The notes below the pieces were generated by a model. It ran no database searches, was not told where the DNA came from, and saw only the letters and a list, made by a program, of their open reading frames with translations. Made by a program: the position numbers and the translations under genes. From UJ101 sp047975265 (GTDB lineage Bacteria; Bacteroidota; Bacteroidia; Flavobacteriales; UJ101), in NCBI GenBank assembly GCA_047975265.1, contig JBKEDE010000014.1, positions 28,103 to 92,102 of the forward strand: DNA of 64,000 nucleotides. Reading direction: 5' to 3'. This document shows, one piece after another, positions 35,329 through 44,370 of the stretch. Each line of letters starts with the position of its first letter. Position 1 is the first letter of the stretch.

Positions 35329-35373
35329 AAAAGACTGTTCAAAATTAAAATAAATTCAGAACAGTCTTTTTTC
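35329..35373. terminator. Bidirectional terminator between holA and aceA
   Basis: Twelve-bp perfect stem AAAAGACTGTTC/GAACAGTCTTTT (35329-35340 and 35359-35370), with a T run on each strand. Ends holA (+) and the aceB-aceA transcript (-). Confidence 0.85.
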
Positions 35374-35405
35374 GATTTATAAATAAAAAAACTCAGAACA
35401 TCCGT

Positions 35406-36686
35406 TTAAAATTGTGCGGTTTCCGTTGAATCTTTCATGGCTACAGTAGCAGAAGTTCCGCTAGTAACACTGTTTTGAACAGCATCAAAATAAGTAGTTC
35501 CAACAAAAGATTGGTGCTTAACAGCTTTGAATCCATCTTTTTGCAAACTAAATTCACGTTCTTGTAACTCAGAATAACCTGCCATACCTCTTTCTTTGTA
35601 AGATTTAGCTAATTCAAACATACTGGTATTCAAAGCATGGAAACCGGCTAATGTAATGAATTGGAATTTATATCCCATAGCAGCTAATTCTTCTCTAAAA
35701 GTTTCCATTTCTTTAACACTTAGTTTTGCCGCCCAGTTAAATGAAGGAGAGCAGTTATAAGCTAATAATTTACCCGGAAATTTAGCATGGATACCATCGG
35801 CAAATTGTTTTGCTTGAGCTAAATCAGGAGTAGAGGTTTCCATCCAAATCAAATCTGCATAAGGTGCGTACGATAAACCACGGTCAATACCTTGTTCAAC
35901 ACCGTTTTTTACATAGAAGAATCCTTCAGAAGAACGTTCCCCTGTAACAAATTTATGATCTCGAGGATCGATATCACTTGTTAATAAGTTGGCAGCATCG
36001 GCATCGGTTCGTGCAATAATTACTGTAGGAACACCCATCACATCAGCAGCCAATCGTGCTGCAATTAGCTTATTAATAGCTTCTTGAGTAGGAACTAAAA
36101 CTTTTCCTCCGAGGTGACCACATTTTTTTGCTGAAGATAATTGATCTTCAAAATGTACTCCTGAAGCACCACTTTCAATCATGGCTTTCATTAATTCAAA
36201 GGCATTCAAATTTCCTCCAAATCCGGCTTCAGCATCAGCAACGATAGGAACCAAATAATCTTTTTTAGGCTCTACGTCGTTAACAGATTGGATTTGGTCA
36301 GCTCTTACTAAGGCATTGTTAATACGTTTTACCACAGAAGGAACACTATTGGCAGGGTATAATGATTGATCAGGATACATTTCTCCTGCTAAGTTAGCAT
36401 CAGCGGCAACTTGCCATCCACTTAAATAAATAGCTTCTAATCCGGCATCTACTTCTTGTACAGCTTGATTTCCGGTTAAAGCACCTAATCCGGCTACAAA
36501 GTTTTGTGAGTTTAATTTTTTCCACAAAACTTCAGTTCCTCGTCGGGCAATCGAGTATTCAAATTCATAAGAACCTTGTAATTTAACTACTTCTTCAGCA
36601 GTATAAGTTCTTGTGATTCCTTTCCATCTTGGGTCTGTTTCCCATTGTTTTACTAATGCGTCAATTCGCTCTTGTCTTGTTTTCAT
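35406..36686 (-). CDS. aceA: Isocitrate lyase
   Basis: First glyoxylate-shunt enzyme: isocitrate to glyoxylate and succinate. 426 residues, normal for the bacterial short form. The active-site loop KKCGHLGGKV with the catalytic Cys is present, as are EADAGFGG, IARTDA and YNCSPSFNW. It lies 57 bases after aceB on the same strand and before a bidirectional terminator, so aceB-aceA form an operon. Regulation is probably by the divergent XRE regulator at 38471 through the palindrome at 38400-38413. Confidence 0.97.
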   Translation of the reverse strand: MKTRQERIDALVKQWETDPRWKGITRTYTAEEVVKLQGSYEFEYSIARRGTEVLWKKLNSQNFVAGLGALTGNQAVQEVDAGLEAIYLSGWQVAADANLAGEMYPDQSLYPANSVPSVVKRINNALVRADQIQSVNDVEPKKDYLVPIVADAEAGFGGNLNAFELMKAMIESGASGVHFEDQLSSAKKCGHLGGKVLVPTQEAINKLIAARLAADVMGVPTVIIARTDADAANLLTSDIDPRDHKFVTGERSSEGFFYVKNGVEQGIDRGLSYAPYADLIWMETSTPDLAQAKQFADGIHAKFPGKLLAYNCSPSFNWAAKLSVKEMETFREELAAMGYKFQFITLAGFHALNTSMFELAKSYKERGMAGYSELQEREFSLQKDGFKAVKHQSFVGTTYFDAVQNSVTSGTSATVAMKDSTETAQF

Positions 36687-36743
36687 TTTTTATTCGGTTT
36701 GGGTTATTTGGTGATTTTTTATTATTTTAAATTTTTGTATTAT

Positions 36744-38345
36744 TTAATCAATATGTTGATAAGCTTTCAGGGTTAAAAATTCTTCAAAATTTTTATCCAA
36801 TACCAATTCGTCAAATAATCGTATGGCTAATTCAAATCTTCCTTTTTCAAAACGGTCTTTTCCAACGGTCTTTTGTAAATTTTGTATTTCGCTTTCCAGT
36901 AAATGATTGTATAACTCGGTGGTTAAAACTCTGCCATCGTCTAATGTTGCTTGATGATGAAGCCATTGCCAAACTTGTGTTCGTGAAATCTCAGCTGTAG
37001 CAGCATCTTCCATTAAATTATATAAAGCGGCGGCACCAACTCCTGATAGCCAAGATTCAATATATAAAATACCTACATTGATATTCTTTCGAATGCCTTG
37101 TTCCGTAATAGTTCCTTTAGGAATTTCAACCAATTGACTTTCCGTAATGGTAAGATTTTCTAATTTTTTATCAATTTGATTGGCATTTGGCATATATTCA
37201 TCAAAGGCAGCTTTTGCAATATGAACAAGTCCCGGATGTGCAACCCAGGTACCGTCATGACCATTTTTTGCTTCACGAACTTTATCTAATTTTACTTTTT
37301 CAAGAGCTTTCATGTTAGCATCTTGGTCTTCTTTAATAGGAATTTGTGCTGCCATTCCTCCCATAGCATGTACATTTCGTTTGTGGCAACCTTGAATAAC
37401 GCGCAATGAATAGGCTTCCATAAAAGGAGATTGCATAGTAACCTGATCACGGTTAGGTACCATAAATCCATTATGATTTCTAAATTTTTTGATGTAGGAA
37501 AAAATGTAATCCCATCGACCACAATTTAGTCCTGCCATATGATCTTTCAATTCGTAAATAATTTCATCGATTTGAAAACTGGCTGTAATGGTTTCAATTA
37601 GAACAGTAGCTTTAATGGTATCTTGAGGGATTTTTAAATAATCTTGAGCGAAAACAAAGATATCATTCCACCAACGAGCTTCCAAATAATGTTCCAATTT
37701 TGGAAGATAAAAATAAGGACCACTTCCATTTTTTATTAAATTTTTAACATTATGAAAGAAATAAAGCCCAAAATCAAGCAAAGAGCCTGAGCATCTTTCA
37801 TCATTTATCAACAAGTGTTTTTCCTCTAAATGCAATCCTCTCGGACGTACAATTAAAGTTGCTATATTTGAATTTAATTGATACGTTTTATTTTTCTGTT
37901 TGTTTTCAAATGAAATAGTTTTGTTAACGGCATCACGAAGGTTGATTTGTCCTTCCAAATTGTTTTTCCAAGTAGGAGAATTACTATCTTCAAAGTCAGC
38001 CATAAAAGTGTTTGAACCTGAATTTAAAGCGTTTATAACCATTTTTCTATCCACAGGTCCGGTAATTTCTACACGGCGATCCAATAAATCTTTTGGTAAT
38101 GGTTTGCAAACCCAGTCTGAATTTCTGATTTTTTCAGTTTCAGTAGGAAAATCAGGATAATTTCCTTGATCAAAATATTGTTGGGTTTTCTTTCTTTTTT
38201 CCAATAATTCAAGTCTTCTTGAGTTGAATTTATGGTGTAATGCCTGTAAAAAATCGAGGGCATCAGGCGTTAAAATTTCAGGATAATTATACTGAACATT
38301 GTTTAGTTTTACTTGGTTTCTTGAAGTTGTTTCCTTGTCATTCAT
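36744..38345 (-). CDS. aceB: Malate synthase A
   Basis: Second glyoxylate-shunt enzyme: glyoxylate plus acetyl-CoA to malate. 533 residues, the isoform A length. Family features: GPVDRKMVINALNSGSNTFMADFEDSNSPTW near residues 90-120, RPRGLHLEEKH, ETITASFQIDEI, GLNCGRWDYIFSYIK and the C-terminal GRVLTTELYNHLLE. It is the first gene of the aceB-aceA operon. Its inferred promoter (TTG at 38398-38400 and TAATATTG at 38370-38377, minus, 20-bp spacing) is abutted by the 14-bp palindrome. Confidence 0.97.
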   Translation of the reverse strand: MNDKETTSRNQVKLNNVQYNYPEILTPDALDFLQALHHKFNSRRLELLEKRKKTQQYFDQGNYPDFPTETEKIRNSDWVCKPLPKDLLDRRVEITGPVDRKMVINALNSGSNTFMADFEDSNSPTWKNNLEGQINLRDAVNKTISFENKQKNKTYQLNSNIATLIVRPRGLHLEEKHLLINDERCSGSLLDFGLYFFHNVKNLIKNGSGPYFYLPKLEHYLEARWWNDIFVFAQDYLKIPQDTIKATVLIETITASFQIDEIIYELKDHMAGLNCGRWDYIFSYIKKFRNHNGFMVPNRDQVTMQSPFMEAYSLRVIQGCHKRNVHAMGGMAAQIPIKEDQDANMKALEKVKLDKVREAKNGHDGTWVAHPGLVHIAKAAFDEYMPNANQIDKKLENLTITESQLVEIPKGTITEQGIRKNINVGILYIESWLSGVGAAALYNLMEDAATAEISRTQVWQWLHHQATLDDGRVLTTELYNHLLESEIQNLQKTVGKDRFEKGRFELAIRLFDELVLDKNFEEFLTLKAYQHID

Positions 38346-38369
38346 GTCGATTTACTTTAGATGTTGGGA

Positions 38370-38400
38370 CAATATTAAAAATAATTTTTTAAAAAAACAA
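38370..38400 (-). promoter_or_regulatory. aceB promoter (-33 and -7 elements)
   Basis: Minus strand: TTG at 38400-38398, 20 bases of spacing, then TAATATTG (38377-38370; one mismatch to TAnnTTTG). Spacing matches the Bacteroidota consensus. Transcription would start near 38363-38366, about 20 bases before the ATG at 38345. Confidence 0.5.
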
Positions 38401-38413
38401 GCGAACGTTCGCT
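38400..38413. promoter_or_regulatory. Candidate operator palindrome between aceB and the XRE regulator
   Basis: AGCGAACGTTCGCT, a perfect 14-bp palindrome, GC-rich in otherwise AT-rich DNA. It shares its first base with the inferred -33 element of aceB and lies 58 bases upstream of the regulator start. The position fits a binding site of the divergent regulator; a factor bound here would compete with RNA polymerase on the aceB side. Confidence 0.55.
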
Positions 38414-38470
38414 AAAAATTAAAAAATAATTAAAATTGTATATTTCCGCATTACTTATTATTTTTGTTTT

Positions 38471-39946
38471 ATGCTTGTAGAGGAAGAGTATATTAAACGA
38501 ATTTTTGGTTTAAAACTAAAACAAACTCGTTTGGAGAAAAACTTGTCATTGTTTGGTTTGGCAAAATTGACCGGTTTGTCTAAATCTTATTTAAATGAAA
38601 TTGAAAAAGGTAAAAAATATCCTAAACATGATAAAATAATTATTTTATCGGATAAATTAGATGTGCCTTATGACTATTTGGTTTCTTTAAAGTTGGATAA
38701 AAATTTAACTCCTTTGGGAGATATTTTACAATCAAAGATTTTAAAAGAAATTCCGTTGGAGTTATTTGGTATTAAAGAAGATAATTTAATTGATATTATT
38801 TCGGAAGCTCCGGATAAAGTAAATGCTTTTATATCAACGCTTATTGAGATTGCACGTGATTATAATTTAGGAAAGGAAAACTTCTTTTTACGGGCATTGC
38901 GTTCGTATCAGGAATCACATTATAATTATTTTCATGAAATTGAAAATGAAGTAGAACGTTTTGCAGAAGCGTATCAAATTGATAGAAATCAGTTGGATAG
39001 TAAATACTTAGAAGAAATTTTAGTAGAAGAATATCATTATACAATCAATTATAAAAAAATTTATAAATATCCGGAATTGGAAAATATGAGATCTGTATTC
39101 AAGCCTAAAAATAAAACACTTTGGGTCTCCAATACCATCGATGATTCTCAAAAAGCATTTATTTTTGCAAAGGAAATAGCCTTTAATTTTTGGGAAATAA
39201 CTGAACGTTTGTATTCTTTTCCATGGGCTGAAATTACAGGATTTGATGCTTTATTGAATAATTTTAAAGCATCGTATTTTGCAGGAGCATTGCTCATCTC
39301 AAAAAATGAATTATTGGAAGATTTAAAGATTTTTTTAGCCAAAGAAACTTGGAATTGTGACGATTTTGAAAAATTAATGTTTAAATACAGTACTTCTCCC
39401 GAGACTTTTTACCAAAGGTTAACCAATTTATTGCCTCGATATTTTAATTTAAAAGATTTATTTTTTTTACGAATTGTCAATAAAACGGATTCGGATAATT
39501 ATTATGTTAATAAACAATTGCACCTTTCTCAGCAGTTTATGCCGGTAACAAATGTGGTAAATGAGCATTATTGTAGAAAATGGGTTTCATTAAAGAATAT
39601 TAAAAAAATCAAGGAAAATCAAGAAAAGATAACACATATCACAGATTTGCAGATATCTTCTTATGTGGAAGAAAAACAATCGTACTTGGTTTTTTCAACA
39701 GCTATAAAAGATTCCGTCAGAAAAGATTCTTGGCGTAGCATTAACTTAGGAATTCTTTTTAATAATCATACCAAAAGAAAGATTGTATTTTCTGAAGATC
39801 AAAGTATTAAAGAAAATCATGTAGGTGTTACTTGTGAAAATTGTATGGTTTTTGATTGTGAAGCAAGAGTTGTGAAACCAATAAGATTAGAAAAAAGAGA
39901 AAAAGAGAAAAGGTTAAAAGAAGTGATCAATAAAATTGTTAAGTAA
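38471..39946 (+). CDS. XRE-family regulator of the ScfR/RamB type, likely controls the glyoxylate shunt
   Basis: 491 residues. An N-terminal Cro/C1 helix-turn-helix (about 10-65, RLEKNLSLFGLAKLTGLSKSYLNEIEKGKKYP) is followed by an ImmA/IrrE-like middle region and the DUF2083-type C-terminal domain, ending in a Cys-rich motif (GVTCENCMVFDCEAR). This architecture is shared with RamB and the short-chain fatty acyl regulators that control acetate and propionate genes by sensing acyl-CoA. The usual HExxH of ImmA proteases is replaced (FAKEIAFNF), so no protease activity is expected. Divergent from aceB, which makes aceBA its most likely target. A near-consensus -7 element is TATATTTC at 38439. Confidence 0.85.
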   Translation: MLVEEEYIKRIFGLKLKQTRLEKNLSLFGLAKLTGLSKSYLNEIEKGKKYPKHDKIIILSDKLDVPYDYLVSLKLDKNLTPLGDILQSKILKEIPLELFGIKEDNLIDIISEAPDKVNAFISTLIEIARDYNLGKENFFLRALRSYQESHYNYFHEIENEVERFAEAYQIDRNQLDSKYLEEILVEEYHYTINYKKIYKYPELENMRSVFKPKNKTLWVSNTIDDSQKAFIFAKEIAFNFWEITERLYSFPWAEITGFDALLNNFKASYFAGALLISKNELLEDLKIFLAKETWNCDDFEKLMFKYSTSPETFYQRLTNLLPRYFNLKDLFFLRIVNKTDSDNYYVNKQLHLSQQFMPVTNVVNEHYCRKWVSLKNIKKIKENQEKITHITDLQISSYVEEKQSYLVFSTAIKDSVRKDSWRSINLGILFNNHTKRKIVFSEDQSIKENHVGVTCENCMVFDCEARVVKPIRLEKREKEKRLKEVINKIVK

Positions 39947-40061
39947 AGTTATTGCGGTAAATGGAAACAGAGTTGTTGCTCATAATTTTTTAGGAGCGTT
40001 GATTATCTTCGGGATAATAGGGTTTGTTTTTGCTTATATATTTTTTACATCCATACGTTAA
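39936..40061 (+). CDS. Putative small membrane protein (41 residues)
   Basis: An ORF overlapping the end of the XRE regulator by 11 bases, with a plausible TTG start at 39936. The product has a polar N-terminus (LSKVIAVNGNRVVAHN) and one clean transmembrane helix (LGALIIFGIIGFVFAYIFF), ending TSIR. No ATG exists in frame, and stop-free length alone is weak evidence. The composition (basic, then 18-20 hydrophobic residues) argues for a real protein. Family unknown. Confidence 0.35.
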   Translation: MLSKVIAVNGNRVVAHNFLGALIIFGIIGFVFAYIFFTSIR

Positions 40062-40087
40062 GAATATATTAAAATTACAAAAGAAAA

Positions 40088-40109
40088 AATATTATGCTTG
40101 CATAGTATT
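40088..40109. promoter_or_regulatory. Candidate MarR operator (22-bp inverted repeat)
   Basis: AATATTATGC-TT-GCATAGTATT, two 10-base arms matching at nine positions. It is centred on the TTG of the inferred -33 element of the marR-fad operon, so a bound MarR dimer would block polymerase. Confidence 0.55.
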
Positions 40110-40128
40110 TTTTTTCTTCATATCTTTA
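40098..40128 (+). promoter_or_regulatory. Promoter of the marR-fad operon
   Basis: TTG at 40098-40100, 20-bp spacing, TATCTTTA at 40121-40128 (one mismatch to TAnnTTTG). Predicted start near 40132, giving a leader of about 60 bases. Confidence 0.5.
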
Positions 40129-40194
40129 TGACATCTTTTAAAATTTCAAGATATAAAGTTTAAGGATATAAAATATAGGTATAATTTGTCATAA

Positions 40195-40671
40195 ATGAAA
40201 AAGGAAGATCGAGAGATACATTTTCCTACTATCGATCATGTATTACGTTCAACATGGTTAGCAGTATTTAAAATGTATAATGAACAGGCGGCACATTATG
40301 ATTCGACGATGGTTACGGGATTTACATTGTTATCCATTGACCCAGAAAAAGGAACACCAAGTACAAGTTTAGGTCCAAGAATGGGAATCGAACCCACCAG
40401 TTTGTCCAGAACAATAAAAAATTTGGAAGAAAGAGGTTTAATCGTAAGAACACCTAATCCAGAAGACGGAAGAAGTGTCTTAATTTGTTTAACAGATTAT
40501 GGTCAAAAGATGAGAGAAGTTTCAAAAGAAACCGTTTTAACATTTAATAATAGAGTAAGAGAAATAGTTGACCCTGAAAAGATGAAACATTTTTTCGAAG
40601 TAATATCAACTATTCATAATTTAATAGATAACAACCAAATATTCAACAAAAAAAATGAGAAAAATTCGTAA
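40195..40671 (+). CDS. MarR-family transcriptional regulator
   Basis: 158-residue winged-helix regulator. The DNA-binding region spans roughly residues 45-115: LGPRMGIEPTSLSRTIKNLEERGLIVRTPNPEDGRSVLICLTDYG shows the recognition helix and the wing with the conserved D-R-S. N- and C-terminal helices form the dimer interface. It is the first gene of an operon with three beta-oxidation genes (17-base overlap with the next). It most likely represses the operon in the absence of an acyl-CoA or fatty-acid ligand, acting at the inverted repeat 40088-40109. The ligand is inferred from context. Confidence 0.88.
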   Translation: MKKEDREIHFPTIDHVLRSTWLAVFKMYNEQAAHYDSTMVTGFTLLSIDPEKGTPSTSLGPRMGIEPTSLSRTIKNLEERGLIVRTPNPEDGRSVLICLTDYGQKMREVSKETVLTFNNRVREIVDPEKMKHFFEVISTIHNLIDNNQIFNKKNEKNS

Positions 40672-43057
40672 AGTTGCGGTAGTTGGTTCAGGTATTATGG
40701 GAACAGGTATTGCCTGCCATTTTGCTAATATCGGAATAGAAGTCTTATTATTAGATATTCTACCGAAAGAACCATCTGCTAAACAACAGGAACAAGGTCT
40801 GACCTTAGACGATCCTCAAGTGCGTAACTTCATCGCATCTGACAATTTACAAAAAGCTCTAAAATCCAATCCATCACCTATTTATGATAAAAAATTTGCT
40901 GACCGGATTACAGTTGGAAATTTAGAGGATGATTTACCTAAAATAAAAGAGGTAGATTGGATTATTGAAGTAGTGGTAGAACGATTGGACATTAAAAAAA
41001 TCGTTTTTGGAAATATTGAAAAACACCGTAAACCGGGAACATTAATTTCAACCAATACATCAGGAATACCAATTAATCTAATGTTAGAAGACCGCTCAGA
41101 TGATTTTAAAAAACATTTCTGCGGAACGCACTTTTTTAATCCGGCACGATATTTAAAATTGTTGGAAATTATTCCAACAGAAGAAACCTCTCAAGAAGTC
41201 ATTGATTTCCACATGAGTTATGGAGCTAAGTTCTTAGGAAAAACAACCGTTTTATGTAAAGATACTCCTGCATTTATTGGAAACCGTATCGGAATTTTTG
41301 GGATTATGTACCTATTCAATTCCGTGAAAGAATTAGGTTTATCGGTTTCAGAAATTGATAAATTAACAGGACCGGTTATTGGTCGTCCGAAATCAGCTAC
41401 ATTTCGTACGGCCGATTTAGTTGGTTTGGATACATTAATTCATGTAGCCAAAGGTTTGTATGAAGCAGCCCCAAATGATGAAATGCATGATACATTTGTA
41501 TTACCTGATTATCTACAAAAACTATTGGATAATGGTTGGTTAGGATCAAAATCAGGACAAGGATTTTATAAAAAAACAACCGATGAGAACGGAAAGAAAA
41601 CTATTTTGGAATTAAACTTGGAAACGTTAGAATACCAACCTTCCAAAAAAGCCTCTTTCCCAACATTGGAATTAACCAAATCCATTGATGATCTTAAAGA
41701 CCGTTATAAAGTTTTGATTGGAGGAAAAGATAAGGCAGGAGAATTTTACAGAAAATCATTTGCTATATTGTTTGTTTATGCTTCCAACCGTATTCCTGAA
41801 ATTTCGGATCATTATTACAAAATTGATGATGCTATGCAGGGTGGATTTGCTTGGAAACACGGTCCTTTTGAAATTTGGAATGCTATTGGATTGAAAAAAG
41901 GGTTGGAATTAGCCAAAGCAGAAGGGTTTAAACCGGCACAATGGGTTGAAGATATGGCAACTGCAGGAGTAGATTCTTTTTATCAGATTAACGAAGCAGG
42001 AAGCAAATGCTATTATGATTTGGATAAAAAAGCCTTTGTTGAAATTCCGGGACAAGAAAACTTCATTACTTTAGAAAATATTCGTGATACCAAAACAATT
42101 TGGAGTAACTCAGGAGCTAATATTATTGATTTGGGTGATGGAATTTTAAATTTAGAATTCCGATCCAAAATGAATTCATTAGGAGGCGAAGTATTGCAAG
42201 CTATTAATAAAGCGATTGATTTAGCAGAAGAAAGTTATAAAGGATTGGTTATAGCCAATGAAGGAGATAATTTTTCGGTAGGAGCGAACTTAGGAATGAT
42301 CTTTATGATGGCGGTAGAACAGGAATATGACGAGTTAAGTTTTGCCGTTAAAATGTTCCAAGATACCCTAGTACGTTTACGCTATTCATCCATTCCGGTG
42401 ATTGCTGCACCACATAATATGGCTCTGGGAGGAGGGTGTGAAGTTTGTTTACACGTTGATAAAGTTGTAGCACACGCTGAATTGTATATGGGATTAGTTG
42501 AATTTGCCGTAGGAGTTATTCCTGGAGGAGGAGGTTCTAAAGAAATGACTTTACGTGCTTTAGAAGATTCTATGAAGGGTGATGTAGAGGTAAATCGTGT
42601 ACAAGAAGCCTTTTTAAATATAGGAATGGCAAAAGTAGCCACGTCAGCATATGAAGCAATGAATATGAAATATTTGAAAGAAGGACGTGATGTAATTGTG
42701 GTAAATAGAGCTGAGCAAATTTCAATAGCTAAAAAACATGCTTTGTTAATGTATGAGCAAGGATATACTCAACCTTCTGAGAAAACAGGGAAAGTGCTTG
42801 GAAAACAAGCCTTAGCTATGTTTAGAGTAGGAGGAGACAGTATGGAAGATGGGCAGTTTATTTCAGAACATGATAATAAAATTGTTCAAAAATTGGGCTA
42901 TGTAATGTCCGGAGGTGATTTATCAGAACCAACGGTTGTCTCCGAACGATATTTATTGGATTTAGAAAGAAAAGCTTTTCTTGAGCTTTGTGCAGAAAGA
43001 AAAACACTTGAACGAATTCAACACATGTTAACCAAAGGAAAACCATTACGTAATTAA
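40655..43057 (+). CDS. 3-hydroxyacyl-CoA dehydrogenase / enoyl-CoA hydratase (FadN-like)
   Basis: 800-residue bifunctional beta-oxidation enzyme. The N-terminal half is a 3-hydroxyacyl-CoA dehydrogenase (Rossmann VAVVGSGIMGTGIACHFAN at residues about 6-25; GTHFFNPARYLKLLEIIP with the catalytic His). The C-terminal part is a crotonase-like enoyl-CoA hydratase (about 485-700, GDNFSVGANLGM and ALGGGCEVCLHVDKVVAHAELYMGLVEFAVGVIPGGGG). The domain order (dehydrogenase first) is that of Bacillus FadN, not E. coli FadB. It starts at ATG 40655, overlapping marR by 17 bases. Confidence 0.92.
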   Translation: MRKIRKVAVVGSGIMGTGIACHFANIGIEVLLLDILPKEPSAKQQEQGLTLDDPQVRNFIASDNLQKALKSNPSPIYDKKFADRITVGNLEDDLPKIKEVDWIIEVVVERLDIKKIVFGNIEKHRKPGTLISTNTSGIPINLMLEDRSDDFKKHFCGTHFFNPARYLKLLEIIPTEETSQEVIDFHMSYGAKFLGKTTVLCKDTPAFIGNRIGIFGIMYLFNSVKELGLSVSEIDKLTGPVIGRPKSATFRTADLVGLDTLIHVAKGLYEAAPNDEMHDTFVLPDYLQKLLDNGWLGSKSGQGFYKKTTDENGKKTILELNLETLEYQPSKKASFPTLELTKSIDDLKDRYKVLIGGKDKAGEFYRKSFAILFVYASNRIPEISDHYYKIDDAMQGGFAWKHGPFEIWNAIGLKKGLELAKAEGFKPAQWVEDMATAGVDSFYQINEAGSKCYYDLDKKAFVEIPGQENFITLENIRDTKTIWSNSGANIIDLGDGILNLEFRSKMNSLGGEVLQAINKAIDLAEESYKGLVIANEGDNFSVGANLGMIFMMAVEQEYDELSFAVKMFQDTLVRLRYSSIPVIAAPHNMALGGGCEVCLHVDKVVAHAELYMGLVEFAVGVIPGGGGSKEMTLRALEDSMKGDVEVNRVQEAFLNIGMAKVATSAYEAMNMKYLKEGRDVIVVNRAEQISIAKKHALLMYEQGYTQPSEKTGKVLGKQALAMFRVGGDSMEDGQFISEHDNKIVQKLGYVMSGGDLSEPTVVSERYLLDLERKAFLELCAERKTLERIQHMLTKGKPLRN

Positions 43058-43069
43058 AAATTAAAAAAA

Positions 43070-44248
43070 GTGAAAACAGCATATATAATAAAAGGATATC
43101 GTTCAGCTGTAGCCAAAGCTCCTAAGGGGTCTTTACGTTTTGTACATCCGAACGATTTAGCCGCTGAAGTAATTAAGAAATTAATCAGTGAATTGCCGGA
43201 AAGTTTTGATAAATCAAAAATAGAAGATGTTATTGTAGGTAATGCCATGCCCGAAGCAGAACAAGGATTGAACATTGCACGTTTAATCTCTTTAATGGGC
43301 TTAGAAATTGATACAGTACCGGGTGTAACGGTAAATCGTTTTTGTGCCTCAGGTTCTGAAGCAATCGCCATTGCTACTTCAAAAGTAGTATCAGGAATGG
43401 TTGATTGTGTTTTAGCAGGAGGTGTTGAAAGTATGTCGGCAGTGCCGATGACAGGAAACAAACCGGCATTGGATTATACTGTAGCTCAATCACATTCTGA
43501 TTATTATTTCGGTATGGGATTAACTGCTGAAGAAGTTGCAAAACGCTACAATGTATCAAGAGAAGAACAGGATGCATTTGCTTTAAAATCGCATGAAAAA
43601 GCATTAAAAGCTTTAGAAACAAAACGATTTAAAAATCAGATTGCTCCAATTGAGGTTGAAAGAACGTATTTGAAAGGAAATAAAAAGGTAACCGAAACAA
43701 AAGTTTTCGATACGGACGAAGGTCCTCGTGCCGGTTCAACAATGGAAACGTTGGCTAAGTTAAAACCGGTTTTTGCTTCAAGTGGTTCAGTTACAGCAGC
43801 TAATTCATCTCAAATGTCTGATGGAGCAGCATTTGTTTTAATTTGTTCTGAAGAGTTTGTAAAAGAACACAATTTAAAACCAGAAGCTAAGCTATTGGCT
43901 TATGCTACGGCAGGACTTGAACCAAAAATTATGGGAATGGGACCTGTTTATGCAATACCAAAAGCTCTAAAGAAAGCAGGATTAGAACTGAAAGATATTG
44001 ATTTAATTGAATTGAATGAAGCATTTGCATCACAATCGTTAGCGGTAATTCGTGAATTAGGCATTGATGAGTCAAAAGTGAATGTGAACGGAGGTGCTAT
44101 AGCATTAGGACACCCGTTAGGATGTACAGGAACTAAGCTGACAGTACAATTGTTGGACGAGATGAGACAGCGTGGTAATAAATACGGTATGGTAACCATG
44201 TGTGTCGGAACAGGACAAGGAGCAGCTTCTATATTTGAATTAGTTTAA
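43070..44248 (+). CDS. Acetyl-CoA C-acyltransferase (thiolase, FadA-like)
   Basis: Thiolytic step of beta-oxidation. 392 residues, starting with GTG at 43070, twelve bases after the previous stop. The nucleophilic Cys is in NRFCASGSEAIAIATSKV, the His in GGAIALGHPLGCTG (which also carries the second Cys region), with NEAFASQ between. Third gene of the marR-fad operon. Confidence 0.95.
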   Translation: MKTAYIIKGYRSAVAKAPKGSLRFVHPNDLAAEVIKKLISELPESFDKSKIEDVIVGNAMPEAEQGLNIARLISLMGLEIDTVPGVTVNRFCASGSEAIAIATSKVVSGMVDCVLAGGVESMSAVPMTGNKPALDYTVAQSHSDYYFGMGLTAEEVAKRYNVSREEQDAFALKSHEKALKALETKRFKNQIAPIEVERTYLKGNKKVTETKVFDTDEGPRAGSTMETLAKLKPVFASSGSVTAANSSQMSDGAAFVLICSEEFVKEHNLKPEAKLLAYATAGLEPKIMGMGPVYAIPKALKKAGLELKDIDLIELNEAFASQSLAVIRELGIDESKVNVNGGAIALGHPLGCTGTKLTVQLLDEMRQRGNKYGMVTMCVGTGQGAASIFELV

Positions 44249-44370
44249 ATTAGATAAGGAGTAAAAATAAATTATATTAAAATTATAAAATTAAATAACA
44301 ATAGCAAGATATTATTAACTGCAAATAAATAGAATGTTGTTAGAACCTTGCTACTAATACCAATACAAAA

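Noticed and set aside
44302..44353. TAGCAAG and CTTGCTA arms (7 bp, 38 bp apart) upstream of the acyl-CoA dehydrogenase gene
   Set aside because: Short arms far apart in AT-rich DNA can arise by chance; no promoter element is placed consistently with them.
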